A DNA stretch of 16,483 nt. Origin: UBA5951 sp012269555. GTDB lineage: Bacteria > Pseudomonadota > Alphaproteobacteria > Puniceispirillales > Puniceispirillaceae. This document shows, piece after piece, positions 8,103-16,483 of this stretch. The position numbers and the translations under genes were made by a program. The notes under the pieces are model-generated. The model saw only the letters and a program-made list of their open reading frames with translations. It made no database searches and was not told where the DNA came from. The stretch spans positions 1 through 16,483 of the forward strand of contig JAYQTS010000011.1 of the NCBI GenBank assembly GCA_038147755.1, in the 5' to 3' direction. Positions within the stretch are counted from its first letter, which is position 1. The number at the start of each line of letters is the position of its first letter.

Positions 8103-8145
8103 TGAAAAAGCTTCAAAAAAAACTGCCCTAACATACTTTATATAT

Positions 8146-8171
8146 AAAAAAAGGGGCTAAAAAGCCCCTTT
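8146..8171 (-). terminator. Intrinsic terminator of the first TonB-dependent receptor gene
   Basis: A 9-bp perfect stem (8150-8158 with 8163-8171, AAAGGGGCT / AGCCCCTTT on the plus map) closes a four-base loop. On the minus strand it is followed by T residues read from the A run 8146-8152. It begins 20 bp after the receptor stop codon at 8191 and separates that gene from oppA. The A-rich side could also support weak termination in the other direction. Confidence 0.88.
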
Positions 8172-8190
8172 ATAAGTTATTAAACCAAGA

Positions 8191-11185
8191 TTACATTTCA
8201 AATGTAGCATTTATAAAGATGTACGTTCCAAGTGCATCAAAGTATCCTGGGAAAGTATTACCGTTACCAGGAGCAGTACCAGCTGCTGATGTATAGACAG
8301 GGTCTTCATCAAATATGTTGCTAGCACCTACACTAAATCTCAAATTATCGCTAAATTGATAATTAACTGTGAAATCAAGGTAAGTTTTATCCTCAATATC
8401 AATGTCTACGGTATTGAGATCTTCAGTTTCACCTAAGAATCTGAGACCAAGTACGTAATCAAAGTCACCTCTTGATAAAGATGCAGAGTAGTTTCCTGCA
8501 AACTCAGGAGTAGGATTCTTGCCACATGATTTACCATAATAGCCTGCACATTTCAATTCCTCAGCACCTGGTATAGCGATAAACGTATCAGAATCAGTAA
8601 TGGTTGAAATACCTTTAAGGTCTACAACACCAATTGGCTGTTTCAAGTGGGTATGTAAAAGATAATATCGTAACCAGTTAAACCTGACTCTGAAACATTA
8701 GTATTTGTTGTGATGATTTGACCAGGTGATACCCATAGAGTTCCAGCAATTGGATCCCTTTCAATTAAATTACAAAAGGTTGGGTTTCCTGTCTCTAAAC
8801 ACTTATTAAGGATGTTGATGCAGGAATTGTTCCAATACCATCTGTAATTTCAATATCAAAATAATCCAATGTTACTGATAAGACCGGGAACTGATTCAGG
8901 AGTCCAAACTACACCAATGTTACAGATTCTGATTCTTCAGGAACAAGGTTAGGATTACCACCGGTTAAGATATTGTACTGATCAGCTGGTGATTTAAGGT
9001 CTCCACCATAGTCAACTGCAGCTAAGCCTGTTCGAGCACACTGTTCTGCAGTATAAGTAGGTCCAATACCAGTTTCTGGATCTGTACCACATGGATCAGG
9101 ATCTAAGTCGGTTAGACTTGAGCCTTGACCTCTGTACAATTCTGAGATTCCCCCGTGACGTGTAGCTGTTTGATAAGTACCTCTCACTGATACTTGATCA
9201 TTAATCTGCCAGTAACCGCCAAGCTTGAAAGCATCAGTATCATTATCAGTTGAATAATCAGCAAACCTAGCACCAATTTCAAGGTTAAAGTTATCAGTTA
9301 CAGGAATACCTAATTCAAGGAAGTACTCTTCAACATCATATCCACCAGCAAGTGCAACACTAGGTCCACCTGCTCCCGTTCTATCAGCTGCCTGGGAAGA
9401 TGCATCTGGACGATAGTCTGATTCAAGTTCTCTTGATTCGTAACCAAACACAGCACTCACAGGGGCTGGAGCACCAGGTATGGTTAGTCCTGTTTCACCT
9501 TCAACAAATGCTTGAATGATAGATTCACTTGAATCACCTAATAAAAAGTTAGGAATCGCCATGTAAGTTTGAATTTCTGGATTAGCATCCCAAATAGCTT
9601 GAATACCCCCATCTCCAGGAAGACCGCCGGAGAAAAGATTATATGGAATACAATCCGGATCTGATCCATCAAGAACTGACACACAAGTAGGTACTCCAGC
9701 AACACTAATAACATTTGTAGCTCTTAATAGTTTCGTAATAGAAAGGTCGTTTTGAATTTCTTCAACGTAATCAACTTCAGATGTTTGATATGATAAATCG
9801 TATCTCCAATTATCATTAAGATCACCTCTTAACCCAATGGAGTAAGTCAAGTTTGAATACTTTCTAGAATATTTTCTTGGACCACCTTCAACATTTCTCT
9901 TTAAACTTCTTACTGGAGCCATGTAGTCAATAATTGATTCAGCAGCTACTTGGCTATTTAAACTATTAATATAAGCCAATGCCTCAGCACCAGTTGCAAA
10001 ATCAGGTGCATGATCGCCACCCATCCCAGTCCAGTTACCACATATGGCTTGATACTGTTGAGCAGACAGATTTGCGTTGTAACATGGTAGAGCCCTTAGA
10101 TCTCCAAATGTACCTGAATATGCTATCTGACCTATACTATCATTTTGCATAAATCTAACATTCGCATAAAATTCGTCGTCATCTGTAATATTATATTTTG
10201 TAAATAATCCAGCATTAACCTTATCTTGAGGTCTTTGATAATGGTTGGTTGGATTATAGTTATAAAGTCTGCCTGCTCTATCGCAAACTCATCACCAGCA
10301 GTTTTATAATCAAATTTGAAGTCTGATACAGTAGTGTCAATTGGTGTAAAGCCTGCCTTTTTATAACCAAAATCATATAACCTTCCAGCAGGAATTGTGC
10401 TTGAACCACCACATGTAGTATCACCACCACCTAAAGCACAAGAACCACCATCGTAGGCTCCTTGTAAAACAGGTTGGGAGTTAATGTGTTCGATATAACC
10501 TGTAATGTGTCCATTGCCATCATCAATTGAGCCACCAAAGGCTAATGATAATTTTAGAGAATCACCTTCAGTTACCTTTGAAGGAGCTTTTTGATAGCCG
10601 TATGAATCATGAAGCTTTCTTAGTTTTGAATTATCATTTTCATGATAATAAAAGAATTTGTAGCACTTGCTTTAAAACCCTGAAATTCATCATCAAGAAT
10701 AAAGTTAACAACACCAGCAATTGCATCTGAACCGTATACTGATGTAGCACCACCAGTTAAAACCTCTACTCTTTTGATTAGCAACGCAGGAACCTGACTT
10801 ATGTCAGCACAAACTCCACCCGTTGCTGTTCCTGGAGCCATTCTTTTTCCATTTAACAATACTAAGGTTCTTGAGCAACCAAGGTTTCTTAAGTTCGCTG
10901 TAGCCGTACCGTTAGCACCATTTGCTGTTTGTCCAATTTGGCCTGGGGAGAGTTGGGGAAGATCATTCAAAACATCTTCTATTCTTACAGCACCCCTGTT
11001 GTCTATATCTTCAGCTGTTACGACTTGGACTTGTGACGTACTAACAATATTCGGGTTAGTAATCCTTGTACCTGTAACAACCACCTCTTCTACGTTTTTT
11101 CATCAGCAGATTCCTGAGCAAATGAAAGTGGCACCATTACTAAAGAAGCAATAAGTGCTAATGTAATCCTAGTATTAAAATTCAT
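8191..11185 (-). CDS. TonB-dependent outer-membrane receptor A, eight frameshifts
   Basis: Outer-membrane beta-barrel receptor for energised uptake; substrate unknown. ATG 11183-11185 begins a signal peptide (MNFNTRITLALIASLVMVPLSFA) followed by EEVVVTGTRI. The plug domain follows (LNGKRMAPG, RVEVLTGGATSVYGSDAIAGVVNFIL), then a long barrel ending NIFDEDPVY and INATFEM. Reading it whole needs corrections at 11095-11100 (one missing), 10650-10653 (one missing), 10274-10278 (one missing), 8913-8915 (one missing), 8879 (one extra), 8803-8807 (one missing), 8657-8660 (one extra) and 8629-8635 (one extra or two missing). Restored length is about 998 residues. Five of the eight lie within 290 bp. 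The stretch 8917-10270 is clean. Several loop segments contain close cysteine pairs, such as PCGTDPETG with EQC. AGGA at 11193-11196 is a plausible RBS. It could be a real pseudogene, but receptor-like sequence continues across every break. Confidence 0.88.
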
Positions 11186-11192
11186 AGCTATA

Positions 11193-11248
11193 TCCTATTA
11201 AATTATATTAAGTGTTGTAAATTGTGACGGTTTTGCAAAAGAAGTCAA
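11193..11248 (-). promoter_or_regulatory. Candidate promoter and RBS of receptor A
   Basis: On the coding strand there is TTGACT (11243-11248 on the plus map), a perfect TATAAT (11202-11207), and AGGA (11193-11196) seven bases before the ATG. TTGACT and TATAAT are too far apart to form one promoter. TATAAT alone would give a leader of only about ten bases that barely includes the AGGA. The true pairing is unresolved. Confidence 0.35.
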
Positions 11249-11268
11249 ATTTTTTTTTAAAAGAGTAT

Positions 11269-11288
11269 TTTTTTTATGCATAAAAAAA
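11269..11288. repeat. Perfect 20-bp palindrome T7-ATGCAT-A7
   Basis: Positions 11269-11288 read seven T, ATGCAT, seven A, which is its own reverse complement. The A run is also the U-tract template of the adjoining terminator (11282-11310). The palindrome therefore lies just past the end of the receptor B message and upstream of the receptor A promoter. Confidence 0.8.
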
Positions 11289-11310
11289 GAGGGCTATAAA
11301 GCCCTCTTTT
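11282..11310 (-). terminator. Intrinsic terminator of the second TonB-dependent receptor gene
   Basis: An 11-bp perfect stem (11285-11295 with 11300-11310; AGAGGGCT / AGCCCTCT core) closes the loop ATAA. On the minus strand it is followed by the T run complementary to A 11282-11288. It starts 20 bp after the receptor B stop at 11331, the same spacing as the terminator of receptor A. It separates the two receptor genes into independent units. Confidence 0.9.
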
Positions 11311-11330
11311 AATTTAATAACAGCTAGATA

Positions 11331-14300
11331 TTAGAATCTAATCTGGAACTGAGTTGTGATGGTTCTACCAATTAACGCAACTCTTCTATTAGGATCGTAT
11401 CTGCCTTCTGATCCATCATGATCAAGAGGGTTAGCGATTCTAATAGCGAATGTCATGTTGTCACCGTAGTTATATACAGCACCAATTGTATCGAACCAGT
11501 AGCTGCCTTCCATAGTAAATGGTTTGCCATCATAACCAATGTATCTATCAGCTCTAATATCAGATTGTTGTTTATTTCTGAAACCACCGTCAACATAATC
11601 CGCTTGATAAAAGACACTTAGATCTTTGTAAGACCAACCCACGGTTAAGTCCCAAGTCCACTCAGGATCTGAACGCCATCCGGTCTTATCAATCAGATCA
11701 GCCGGATCACCAGAATCTGCAACAAATCTTTGATCTTGTTGTAAACCTCTCCATGAAACAGAGATATCACCGAGAGAGCCTTCATCTTGACCAATCACAG
11801 TGGCAAGATCATGAGACCATGCAGCTCTATAGATGTAGGTAGCAAAATCAATGATACCAGAGTTACCAGCACCAACTTGGAAATCTGTAACTTGACGGGT
11901 AACAGGATCCCTTTGGAAATTTAAACAGAAATTATTAGGGAATGATGAAGCATCATAACAAGCTTCCATAAAATCTATGAGCGAGAATGTAGTTACATAA
12001 TCAGTTAAAAGTATTTCTATGAAATCTACTGAGAACGTGAAATCACCATATGGCTCTAAGAAATCGTATGTTGGTGTGAACATAATTCCATAAGAAGTCG
12101 TTTCACCGTTTTCATCCAAGAGATTTGGATTTCCTCCCGATGTACCTTGAACAGTACCGCCAGCAACGAAACTTGTAAAGTTAGTTGTATCAATGCCGTC
12201 AGCAGTACAGTTAGCTAATCTGTTGGCAGGGAAATCACCGTCATCCACATATCTAGTATCACAAGGGTCAAGAGCCTGCTGGAAGCTAGGATTCTTAGGA
12301 CCGTAAAGTTGTGCGATATTTGGAGATCTTGTGGTTGTTTGATCAGAGTATCTGAAAGCAAAATCATCATTGATTCTCCAATACAAGCTTAAAGCATCAA
12401 CGTCATAGCTGTTAGATCTTGAGGAATTAGTGTTATCAAGATCACGGAAGCTATAGTCAAGTCTTACTTCATCAGCAAACGGAAGACCTGAAACAATTGG
12501 CATTGAAAGCTCAACATATTGAGATTCGACCTCAAAGAAACCGTTTGTGCCACGGGTTTGTGAGCCACGCACTGCAACAGAGTATAAAGCCATCTGACTT
12601 GCATCAAATTTAGCTTTCTCTTTTCGAACATCATATCCAAGAGCAAACTGAACTGGGCCTGCAGGCAATTCAAAGCCAGGCAATTCACCAGCTACGTTCC
12701 AATAGAATGATTTTTGATTCAGTGTAGCGCCCTCATTTTCAAAACTTGAGAAATAAGCTTTAGCGGCATCATTTTCAGGCAAATCGAAACCCATCGGGTT
12801 GAATGGTGAACAATCGCCAGGTTTTCCAAGCCCAACACCACCGCCAAGTAATGAAAAGTCAGTCCTCTGAGTACCAGTAACGGCAAGTTGATAACCTTCA
12901 ACATAGTTAAATTTACAGTCAATCTCGCCTGTTGCAGGATTGATACCATAATCTAAGGCAGCAGCATATCTTGCTCCAATTTGAATGGGTTCCCTTGAAG
13001 TAATTCTTGTTTCACCCCAGCTCGAACCAATGTCATAAGTGAATTCTTCACCCATAATTTCAAACTTACCATCAAAACCTGCGTTATAGAATTGAGTTTT
13101 TGATTCGTTTTCAAAACCATCTCCTCTAAGAGTTGGTGAAAGGTCAACGCCGAGTCTTTGTAAGTACAAGGTATCACCTGAAGCATAACCATTAGCAGCC
13201 AAAATATCTCTTGAATTTTGAGTCAAGAAAGGATCGTCGTAATCAATAGGAATACCCCCAGACAATGACCAACATCCGTCATTTATACGATTACCTCCTA
13301 CATTACAGTTGTCTCTATCTACAGCTCCAAAGTAGTAATCATGATAATGCGCACTTGAACTTGATCCATCATCCTCGGCAAAGAAGCCATTGTTATAAAG
13401 ATCAAAATACAATCTATGATCATCATTGATATCATATTTTACAAAAATACTAACGTTCTTTCTTTCAAAACCAGCACGAAGAATGTTGTTATCTTGGATG
13501 TTGTAGATATTTGAACCTATGGTGTAATAGTTTCTGCCGAAAGGCACGCCTGGATCCATAATCTGCATGTCTCCACCAGCTCCAGGGAAATGATAATAAT
13601 ACCCATCTGCTAAAGCTCCACCCCAAAAAGGCCCACCATCTGCACCAACTTCGTTAAAGCCATCATCCGATAGCAAACCTGAAACTGGGTTTGATGTTAA
13701 TGTGCCACAAATGTGGAGACCGTTATCACCAAAAGCTCTTCTGCCTTGCGCATCTGCATAATCAAGAGCGAAACCATTTGTAAGGCTCTTGTTCGTAGGT
13801 ATAGCCTACATTTCCGTAAAGATCTTGACCACTGTCGCTAGGATTTTCATAGAAAAAGCCGTTGGTACAGTTTCTAATTCTGTCATTCGCTTGATCGTAA
13901 AATACTTGACCACGATCCTCTACCTGTGCGTTGATAACAATATTACCTCTTCCATCGGCAAAGTTACCACCAATAGTAAAGTTAAAGGATGCATCGTCAT
14001 CCATCCCAGCATAGTCATAAGAGTTAACTGTAAGTTCAGCTCCCTCAAAGTCATCTTTTAAAATAAAGTTAACCACACCAGCGATAGCATCAGCACCGTA
14101 AACAGCCGCACCACCTACAGGCATGATCTCAACTCTTTCGATCAAAGCTGAAGGAATATTGTTTAAGTCAACTGCAAGACCAGAACCCGCACCACCCGTT
14201 GGTGATTGAGATCCAACAAATCTTCTGCTGTTGACAAGAGTAACTGTTCTACCAGAGCCCAATCCGAAGTTTGAAGCAACTTGCTGTCCAGCACCAAGAC

Positions 14301-14592
14301 TACCTTGGTCTCCAGCCAATGAGTTCACAGATCCTACTTCAGGAAGGTCTGTTAAAGCTTGAGCAGCATTAGTATAAGCTCTAGCTCTATATTCATCACC
14401 GCTGATAATAGTAACTGGCTGTGCAAGTTCAAGTGGATTTCTTGCAATCCGAGAACCAGTAGTAATAACCTCTTCAATTACTTCTTCTTCAGCTTCTTCA
14501 TTGCTATCTGAGCTGTCTTCTTGCGCAACAACAACAAAGGAAATTAGAGCAAATAATACAAATAAGGCTTTTAGATCAAGTTTGTTAATCAT
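11331..14592 (-). CDS. TonB-dependent outer-membrane receptor B, one frameshift
   Basis: Large outer-membrane receptor, substrate not identifiable from sequence. ATG 14590-14592 follows AGGGGA at 14598-14603 with a five-base spacer, a strong RBS. MINKLDLKALFVLFALISFVVVA is the signal peptide. An acidic stretch (SNEEAEEEVIEE) and ITTGSRIARNP lead into the plug, with LVNSRRFVG and RVEIMPVGGAAVYGADAIAGVVNFIL. One extra base on the plus strand at 13797 shifts the frame after NVGYT; removing it joins TNKSLTNGFALDYADAQG to the remaining frame, open to the TAA at 11331-11333. The restored protein is 1086 residues and ends in phenylalanine (QFQIRF), as expected for barrel insertion. Cysteine pairs mark probable extracellular loops, for example at DNCNVGGNRINDGC and ACYDASSFPNNFC. 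It shares plug signatures with receptor A but differs widely in the barrel. Confidence 0.93.
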
Positions 14593-14624
14593 AATTGTCC
14601 CCTTTTAAATGACATAAAGTTGTT

Positions 14625-14653
14625 ATATTAGCCTTTTTTACATACCACAGCAA
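14625..14653 (-). promoter_or_regulatory. Candidate sigma-70-like promoter of receptor B
   Basis: On the coding strand TTGCTG (14648-14653 on the plus map) is followed, after exactly 17 bp, by TAATAT (14625-14630). This gives a leader of about 25-30 nt that contains the AGGGGA ribosome-binding site at 14598-14603. The hexamers match consensus at 3/6 and 4/6. The rest of the 200-bp divergent gap to fabI (14593-14792) is AT-rich and shows no riboswitch-like structure that I can recognise. Confidence 0.4.
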
Positions 14654-14749
14654 CATAATCTGTAGCAAAAAATTCACCTCAAAGACACATACATAAAATG
14701 ATAAGAGCTTAATTATTGTTCAAAAATAGAGCCTAAAGAAAAGGTGTGA

Positions 14750-14784
14750 GATAATTATTATTTGAAAATCAACAAATTTAAGGG
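14750..14784 (+). promoter_or_regulatory. Candidate -10 box and RBS of fabI
   Basis: GATAAT at 14750-14755 matches the -10 consensus at 5/6 and is preceded by a TG-containing segment (GTGTGA), but no good -35 is seen at the usual distance. AAGGG at 14780-14784 lies eight bases before the fabI ATG at 14793 and fixes that start. Confidence 0.4.
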
Positions 14785-14792
14785 TAAATACG

Positions 14793-15584
14793 ATGTTTTT
14801 AAAGGGTAAGAAATTCTTAATTGCTGGGCTTGCTAATAAACATTCCATTGCCAATGGCATAGCCTCTGCAATGCATACTCAAGGAGCTGAGCTTGCATTT
14901 AGCTACCAAAGCGAAAGATTACTCAAAAACGTATCCAAACTTGCAGCTGAATACGATTCAGACCTTTTAGTTGAATGTGATGTAAGTTCAGATACATCCA
15001 TAGAGCAAATGTATCAAGCAATTGCAAAAACATGGGATAAGTTTGATGGGCTGATTCATTCAATAGGTTTTGCCCCAGGTCATGAACTCGATGGCAATTA
15101 TTTAGATGCAGCTACCAGAGAGGGTTTTCAAATTGCCCATGATATTAGCTCCTACAGCTTTACCGCATTAGCAAAAGGTGCAAAACCCTATTTAAATGAA
15201 AACAGTGCTCTGCTCACACTCAGCTATCTAGGTGCTCAACAATCGCTTCCCAACTACAATGTAATGGGTTTAGCCAAAGCCAGTCTAGAGGCAAATGTTA
15301 GATTTCTTGCAGCTGCTATGGGTAGAGATCAGATCAGGGTGAATGGTATTTCTGCTGGGCCCATTAAAACGTTAGCCGCATCAGGGGTAAAGAACTTTAG
15401 AAAAATGCTTTCCAGTTACGCAGATCGTGCGCCGTTAGGAAGAACTGTTACTACAGAAGAAGTTGGCAATGTGGCAGCGTTTTTATGCTCTGATTTGGCA
15501 AGCGGGATCACTGGAGAAATCTGTTATGTGGACGGCGGTTTTAATACCGCTGCGCTATCTGTCAACGAGTATGAGGATCGTTAA
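14793..15584 (+). CDS. fabI: Enoyl-[acyl-carrier-protein] reductase, NADH type
   Basis: Last reduction step of each fatty-acid elongation cycle (trans-2-enoyl-ACP to acyl-ACP) in the cytoplasm. It is 263 residues (E. coli 262), uninterrupted, and alignable end to end with E. coli FabI by eye. An N-terminal cofactor-binding loop reads GLANKHSIANGIA (residues 12-24). The active site is Tyr145 (LSYLGA), Tyr155 and Lys162 (YNVMGLAK), the Y-x6-K arrangement typical of FabI. HSIGFAPG (89-96) and SAGPIKTLAASG are near-identical family signatures. The glycine, methionine and phenylalanine positions known to affect triclosan binding in E. coli (93, 159, 203) keep the wild-type residues. The gene is divergent from receptor B, and its TAA stop overlaps that of ppiD on the other strand. 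In Pseudomonas fabI is also next to ppiD, from memory. Confidence 0.97.
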   Translation: MFLKGKKFLIAGLANKHSIANGIASAMHTQGAELAFSYQSERLLKNVSKLAAEYDSDLLVECDVSSDTSIEQMYQAIAKTWDKFDGLIHSIGFAPGHELDGNYLDAATREGFQIAHDISSYSFTALAKGAKPYLNENSALLTLSYLGAQQSLPNYNVMGLAKASLEANVRFLAAAMGRDQIRVNGISAGPIKTLAASGVKNFRKMLSSYADRAPLGRTVTTEEVGNVAAFLCSDLASGITGEICYVDGGFNTAALSVNEYEDR

Positions 15585-16483
15585 ATTTGAGGATCCAAAT
15601 TTCTTAAGTTGACCTTCACATTTTCTTTTAATTTCTGATCAATCAATATTGCATTTTGTTGATTTGCATACTGCAATACGACATCTTGATAGCCTTCAAT
15701 CTTTTGAGTGATTTCTTCTTCACTTAAAACATTAGCGCTAGTTACCAATACCCAATATCGATTGTTATCACTTGCGGTCTCAGAGAATGTATCTCCAGGA
15801 TTTAATTTAAAAATTGCATCAATAATGTCATTTGGTAAGAGAGAAGAATATCGAGAAACCTTTTGGTAAGTTTCTTCATCAAAACCTTGAGGCAGATCCG
15901 TTTGGTTTTCATCTGCAAGCCGAGCAAATGCACTCGATTGCATTTCAGCGATTAATTTATCTGCTTTTTGTGCGCGAATTTCGTTGATTGATTTTTGACG
16001 AGAGTCTTTAAATGACATGACCTTGGGAGGATCAATAGAATTGAGCTCAATAATATAAAAACCACCCTCAGCTTCAACAACCTCAATGTCACCCTCAACA
16101 AATCTAGCATCAAAAAAAGGTTGAGCCTCAGCAGTGATGCTGTCGCTGAATTCAGATTCTGCAATCGCTTGGGTGCTTTCTGCTTTTAACTGCAGAGCAT
16201 CGATAATGGAGTCAAAATTACCGCCAGTTAGCACTAGCTCCTCTGCATCAATCATTGCCTGACCCATCAGCAATGCAGCTTCTTCAATAATAAACTCTTG
16301 TCTTAAATTATCTGCAAAAGATTTTTTTGATTCGGCTTCAGATTTTAGAATTTCTGTAACTTTAATAATGTGTATTGTTTCGCCCAAATCAATTGGGGGT
16401 GAAATTTGATTGAGCGAGAGCTCTTTTATTGCATCTTCAAATTCTTGAGGAAAAGCATCGCCACTTGAATAACCAAGATCGCC
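15581..16483 (-). CDS. ppiD: Periplasmic peptidyl-prolyl isomerase PpiD-like chaperone, C-terminal part
   Basis: Inner-membrane-anchored SurA-like foldase acting on newly exported proteins in the periplasm. The frame enters from the right edge and is open for 300 codons to the TAA at 15581-15583; the N-terminal anchor and first chaperone domain lie outside. The first visible residues (GDLGYSSGDAFPQEFEDA, then PPIDLGETIHIIKV) are the second half of a parvulin rotamase domain. The remaining 250 or so residues are helix-rich with a second region (FDEETYQKVSRY to NNRYWVLV) like the PpiD C-terminus. There is a TTG codon at 16385-16387, but it sits inside the parvulin domain, so it is not the real start. 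Its neighbour fabI supports PpiD over SurA. The stop shares a TTAA palindrome with the fabI stop. Confidence 0.9.
   Translation of the reverse strand, partial: GDLGYSSGDAFPQEFEDAIKELSLNQISPPIDLGETIHIIKVTEILKSEAESKKSFADNLRQEFIIEEAALLMGQAMIDAEELVLTGGNFDSIIDALQLKAESTQAIAESEFSDSITAEAQPFFDARFVEGDIEVVEAEGGFYIIELNSIDPPKVMSFKDSRQKSINEIRAQKADKLIAEMQSSAFARLADENQTDLPQGFDEETYQKVSRYSSLLPNDIIDAIFKLNPGDTFSETASDNNRYWVLVTSANVLSEEEITQKIEGYQDVVLQYANQQNAILIDQKLKENVKVNLRNLDPQI

Noticed and set aside
10801..11154. A 117-codon open frame on the plus strand opposite receptor A
   Set aside because: It lies entirely antisense to the conserved plug domain and has no family-like motif or ribosome-binding site; it is a shadow of the real gene.
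8191..11185. Three separate small genes in place of receptor A
   Set aside because: The fragments are consecutive parts (signal and plug, middle barrel, C-terminal barrel) of one receptor once short indels are corrected, with no start signals between them.
12464..13192. Short minus-strand open frames inside receptor B
   Set aside because: They are out-of-frame shadows of the intact receptor frame, with composition unlike real proteins.
14593..14792. Riboswitch or small RNA in the receptor B-fabI gap
   Set aside because: Only AT-rich sequence, candidate promoter boxes and ribosome-binding sites are visible; no stable conserved structure was recognised.
1..16483. CRISPR array, tRNA/rRNA gene, insertion sequence, or new defence-type system
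   Set aside because: No regular direct repeats with spacers, no cloverleaf-like segment, no transposase or inverted terminal repeats, and every sizeable open frame belongs to a known housekeeping or uptake family.

Overview
The window looks like a piece of chromosome from a small-genome, AT-rich marine gammaproteobacterium. A SAR86-like organism is my best guess, from low GC, tight gene packing with ATGA overlaps, and large paired TonB-dependent receptors beside housekeeping genes. That placement is an inference from gene content, not a computed phylogeny.

Layout. (1) 1-2483, minus strand: rnhA, dnaQ and gltX, read in that order and joined by two ATGA stop/start overlaps; gltX runs off the left edge. 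(2) 2500-4712, plus strand: gloB and mltD, overlapping by 19 bp and divergent from rnhA across only 16 bp. (3) 4714-8090, minus strand: oppA, oppB and oppC, an oligopeptide-type ABC importer (binding protein plus two permeases) without its ATPases. (4) 8191-14592, minus strand: two large TonB-dependent outer-membrane receptors in tandem, each followed by a clear intrinsic terminator. (5) 14793-15584, plus strand: fabI. (6) 15581 to the right edge, minus strand: the C-terminal half of ppiD, which shares a TTAA stop palindrome with fabI.

Function. The housekeeping genes cover RNA-primer/R-loop removal (rnhA), replication proofreading (dnaQ), tRNA charging (gltX), methylglyoxal detoxification (gloB), peptidoglycan turnover (mltD), fatty-acid elongation (fabI) and periplasmic protein folding (ppiD). 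Between them sits an uptake block: two receptors that would carry substrates across the outer membrane, next to an importer that could carry peptides across the inner membrane. A shared substrate is not shown by the sequence.

Sequence quality. Many conserved genes are broken by one- or two-base length changes, often in short homopolymers (dnaQ, rnhA, oppC, oppB three times, the first receptor eight times, the second once). The protein reads on perfectly in another frame after each one. They cluster at 5494-5806 and 8629-8916, while gltX, gloB, mltD, fabI and ppiD are clean and oppA is clean apart from an ambiguous C-terminal junction with oppB. Sequencing or assembly error is the likeliest cause, so the genes are annotated as restored coding regions. 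No stretch over 300 bp lacks a gene. I saw no tRNA, rRNA, CRISPR array, insertion sequence or new defence-like system.
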